From: an uncultured Burkholderiales bacterium
Lineage (GTDB): Bacteria > Pseudomonadota > Gammaproteobacteria > Burkholderiales > Burkholderiaceae_C
Assembly: GCA_903952885.1 (NCBI GenBank)
Contig: CAJBHE010000033.1
Span: forward strand, 1 to 6,040
Length of the DNA: 6,040 nucleotides
Direction: 5' to 3'
Numbering within the stretch: the stretch's first letter is position 1; each line of letters begins with the position of its first letter. A model generated the notes under the pieces. That model saw only the letters and a list, made by a program, of their open reading frames with translations. It was not told where the DNA came from and did no database searches. A program made the translations under genes and the position numbers. Positions 4,826-6,040 of the stretch are shown here, one piece after another.

Positions 4826-5578
4826 ATGTTGCAACACACCATCACACGCACCGCAGCGGCCATCGCCACATTGGTATTCAGCGCCAGCGCCTTGGCTGAA
4901 GAAGCCATTGAGAACCCTTATGGCTTGTCGGCGCTTTGGGCGCAAGGCGATGTGGTGGCCAAAACCACACTGCTGATTTTGGTCATCATGAGCATGGCCA
5001 GCTGGTATGTGATCTTCACCAAACTGGCTGAACAAAGCCGCGTGTTGCGCTTTGCCAAAACCGCGCAAGACAACTTTTGGAACGCGGGCAATGTGCGCCA
5101 AGGCGCTGATGGCTTAGAGGCAGACAGCCCTTTCCGTTTCATCGCTGAAAAGGGTTTGGAAGGTGCCAGCAAGCACACAGGTTTGTTGGGGTCTATCAAC
5201 TTCAACGATTGGGTGACCGTGAGCATCCAGCGCGCCATGAGCAATGTTCAAAGCCGCATGCAAGATGGTTTGGCTGTGTTGGCCACCGTAGGCTCCACCG
5301 CACCGTTCGTTGGTTTGTTTGGCACAGTCTGGGGCATTTACAACGCGCTGGTGAAGATTGGCATGTCGGGTCAAGCCAGCATCGACAAAGTAGCAGGCCC
5401 TGTGGGCGAATCGCTCATCATGACCGCCATCGGCTTGGCGGTGGCTGTGCCTGCGGTGTTGGGCTACAACTGGCTGGTGCGCCGCAACAAAGTGGCGATG
5501 GAAGAAGTGCACGCCTTTGGCGCGGACTTGCATGCCGTGCTGTTGGGTTCTGCTGAATCAGGCTCGGCACAGAAATAA
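4826..5578 (+). CDS. exbB: ExbB, MotA/TolQ/ExbB-type proton channel subunit
   Basis: ExbB forms the pentameric inner-membrane channel that, with ExbD, uses the proton gradient to energise TonB. The 250-aa product has a probable signal peptide (residues 1-24, ending SALA before EEAIENPYG), as in long-form ExbB proteins with a periplasmic N-terminus. The first membrane helix is at about 44-64 (VAKTTLLILVIMSMASWYVIF). A cytoplasmic loop follows, including NFNDWVTVSIQRAM. The second helix is at about 150-172 with the signature STAPFVGLFGTVWGIYNAL. The third, at about 195-217, has GESLIMTAIGLAVAVPAVLGYN. The Thr and Glu residues that usually line the channel are present in helix 2 and at the start of helix 3. 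The ATG is supported by a strong SD. It lies 25 bp after tonB and 3 bp before exbD, a clear operon. Confidence 0.95.
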   Translation: MLQHTITRTAAAIATLVFSASALAEEAIENPYGLSALWAQGDVVAKTTLLILVIMSMASWYVIFTKLAEQSRVLRFAKTAQDNFWNAGNVRQGADGLEADSPFRFIAEKGLEGASKHTGLLGSINFNDWVTVSIQRAMSNVQSRMQDGLAVLATVGSTAPFVGLFGTVWGIYNALVKIGMSGQASIDKVAGPVGESLIMTAIGLAVAVPAVLGYNWLVRRNKVAMEEVHAFGADLHAVLLGSAESGSAQK

Positions 5579-5581
5579 ACC

Positions 5582-6028
5582 ATGGCCATGCACCTAGGCC
5601 CCAGTGAGGGCGATGACGAGTTGTTGACCACCATCAACACGACACCCTTGGTGGATGTGATGTTGGTGCTGCTCATCATCTTTCTCATCACCATTCCAGT
5701 GGTGACCACATCAGTCAAAGTGGAGTTGCCACATGAGGTACAACAACCACGCGAGACCAAGCCCGACAACATCGTGCTGTCGGTCAACGCGCAAGGCCAA
5801 GCCTATTTGTATGACGCGCCCGTGCGCAGCAACTCAGAGCTGATCAAGCAGCTGCAAAGCTTTGCAGAGAAAACGCCCCAGCCCGAAGTGCAAATTCGCG
5901 GTGATGCGAAGACCGACTTTGAAGCCGTAGGCCGCGTGCTGTATGCCGCGCAAATGGCGGGCTTGACCAAGGTGAGGTTCGTCACAGACCCGCAGGGTCT
6001 TGCCTCAAGCGCGCCGCATGGGAGATAA
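5582..6028 (+). CDS. exbD: ExbD, biopolymer transport protein (TolR/ExbD family)
   Basis: ExbD is the single-pass partner of ExbB; its dimer sits inside the ExbB pentamer and carries the proton-responsive aspartate. The 148-aa product has a short cytoplasmic N-terminus (MAMHLGPSEGDDELLTTINT). One membrane helix follows at about 22-43, with the conserved D25 in PLVDVMLVLLIIFLITIPVV. The periplasmic domain begins VKVELP and includes VQIRGDAKTDFEAVGRVLYAAQMAGLTKVRFVTDP. The family-invariant Asp is intact. The ATG at 5582 lies 3 bp after the exbB stop without a strong SD, so it probably relies on translational coupling; a second ATG at 5588 is also possible. The C-terminal tail after VTDP is a few residues longer than in typical homologues. 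Another gene starts 2 bp beyond the stop. Confidence 0.95.
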   Translation: MAMHLGPSEGDDELLTTINTTPLVDVMLVLLIIFLITIPVVTTSVKVELPHEVQQPRETKPDNIVLSVNAQGQAYLYDAPVRSNSELIKQLQSFAEKTPQPEVQIRGDAKTDFEAVGRVLYAAQMAGLTKVRFVTDPQGLASSAPHGR

Positions 6029-6030
6029 GC

Positions 6031-6040
6031 ATGGCCATGA
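6031..6040 (+). CDS. Start of a further operon gene, possibly a second exbD (3'-truncated by window edge)
   Basis: Two bases after the exbD stop there is an ATG at 6031, preceded by a good SD (GGGAGA, 6020-6025) at suitable spacing. Only ATGGCCATGA is visible (Met-Ala-Met). Its first nine bases match the first nine of exbD at 5582. Tandem exbD1-exbD2 genes after exbB are known, for example in Xanthomonas, so a second exbD is likely. Ten bases cannot prove it. Confidence 0.45.

Noticed and set aside
5114..5533. 139-aa minus-strand open frame opposite exbB
   Set aside because: It lies wholly within exbB, whose three membrane helices and signature motifs are certain.

Overview
The window looks like chromosomal DNA from a betaproteobacterium, most likely Burkholderiales/Comamonadaceae (Limnohabitans- or Rhodoferax-like freshwater bacteria). 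The reasons are an orphan Bug/TctC solute receptor, a moderate GC content, a short bactofilin, and a TonB/ExbB/ExbD set of the type common in that family. No organism name can be fixed from sequence alone. There are no RNA genes, insertion sequences, CRISPR arrays or clear signs of recent transfer.

Layout. (1) 1-208: the C-terminal end of an unidentified Ser/Thr/Ala/Asn-rich protein, closed by a perfect 13-bp hairpin (216-247). (2) 289-2529: a two-gene unit, a secreted Bug/TctC-type solute-binding protein followed 15 bp later by an ATP-grasp carboxylate-amine ligase of unknown substrate. (3) 2530-2631: an AT-rich gap with a possible promoter, leading to a small FlaG-like protein (2632-2979). 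(4) 3002-3628, minus strand: an orphan ParA/MinD-type ATPase that converges on flaG with only 22 bp between stop codons. (5) 3629-3746: a shared divergent promoter region carrying a 16-bp inverted repeat. It separates parA from a bactofilin gene (3747-4073), which ends in a strong hairpin (4083-4119). (6) 4192-6040: the energy-transduction operon tonB-exbB-exbD, running into a further gene that begins at 6031 and is probably a second exbD.

How the genes work together. TonB, ExbB and ExbD form the inner-membrane complex that uses the proton gradient to power outer-membrane receptors. The ParA-like ATPase and the bactofilin are both spatial-organisation proteins, and their head-to-head layout suggests a cell-positioning module. 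FlaG is a flagellar-filament accessory but is isolated from other flagellar genes here. The Bug protein and the ATP-grasp ligase look co-transcribed, so uptake or sensing of a small organic acid may be linked to its ATP-dependent ligation. This last link is inference.

Most of the window consists of recognisable families. The least explained parts are the Bug/ATP-grasp pair and the divergent ParA/bactofilin pair with its operator-like repeat.
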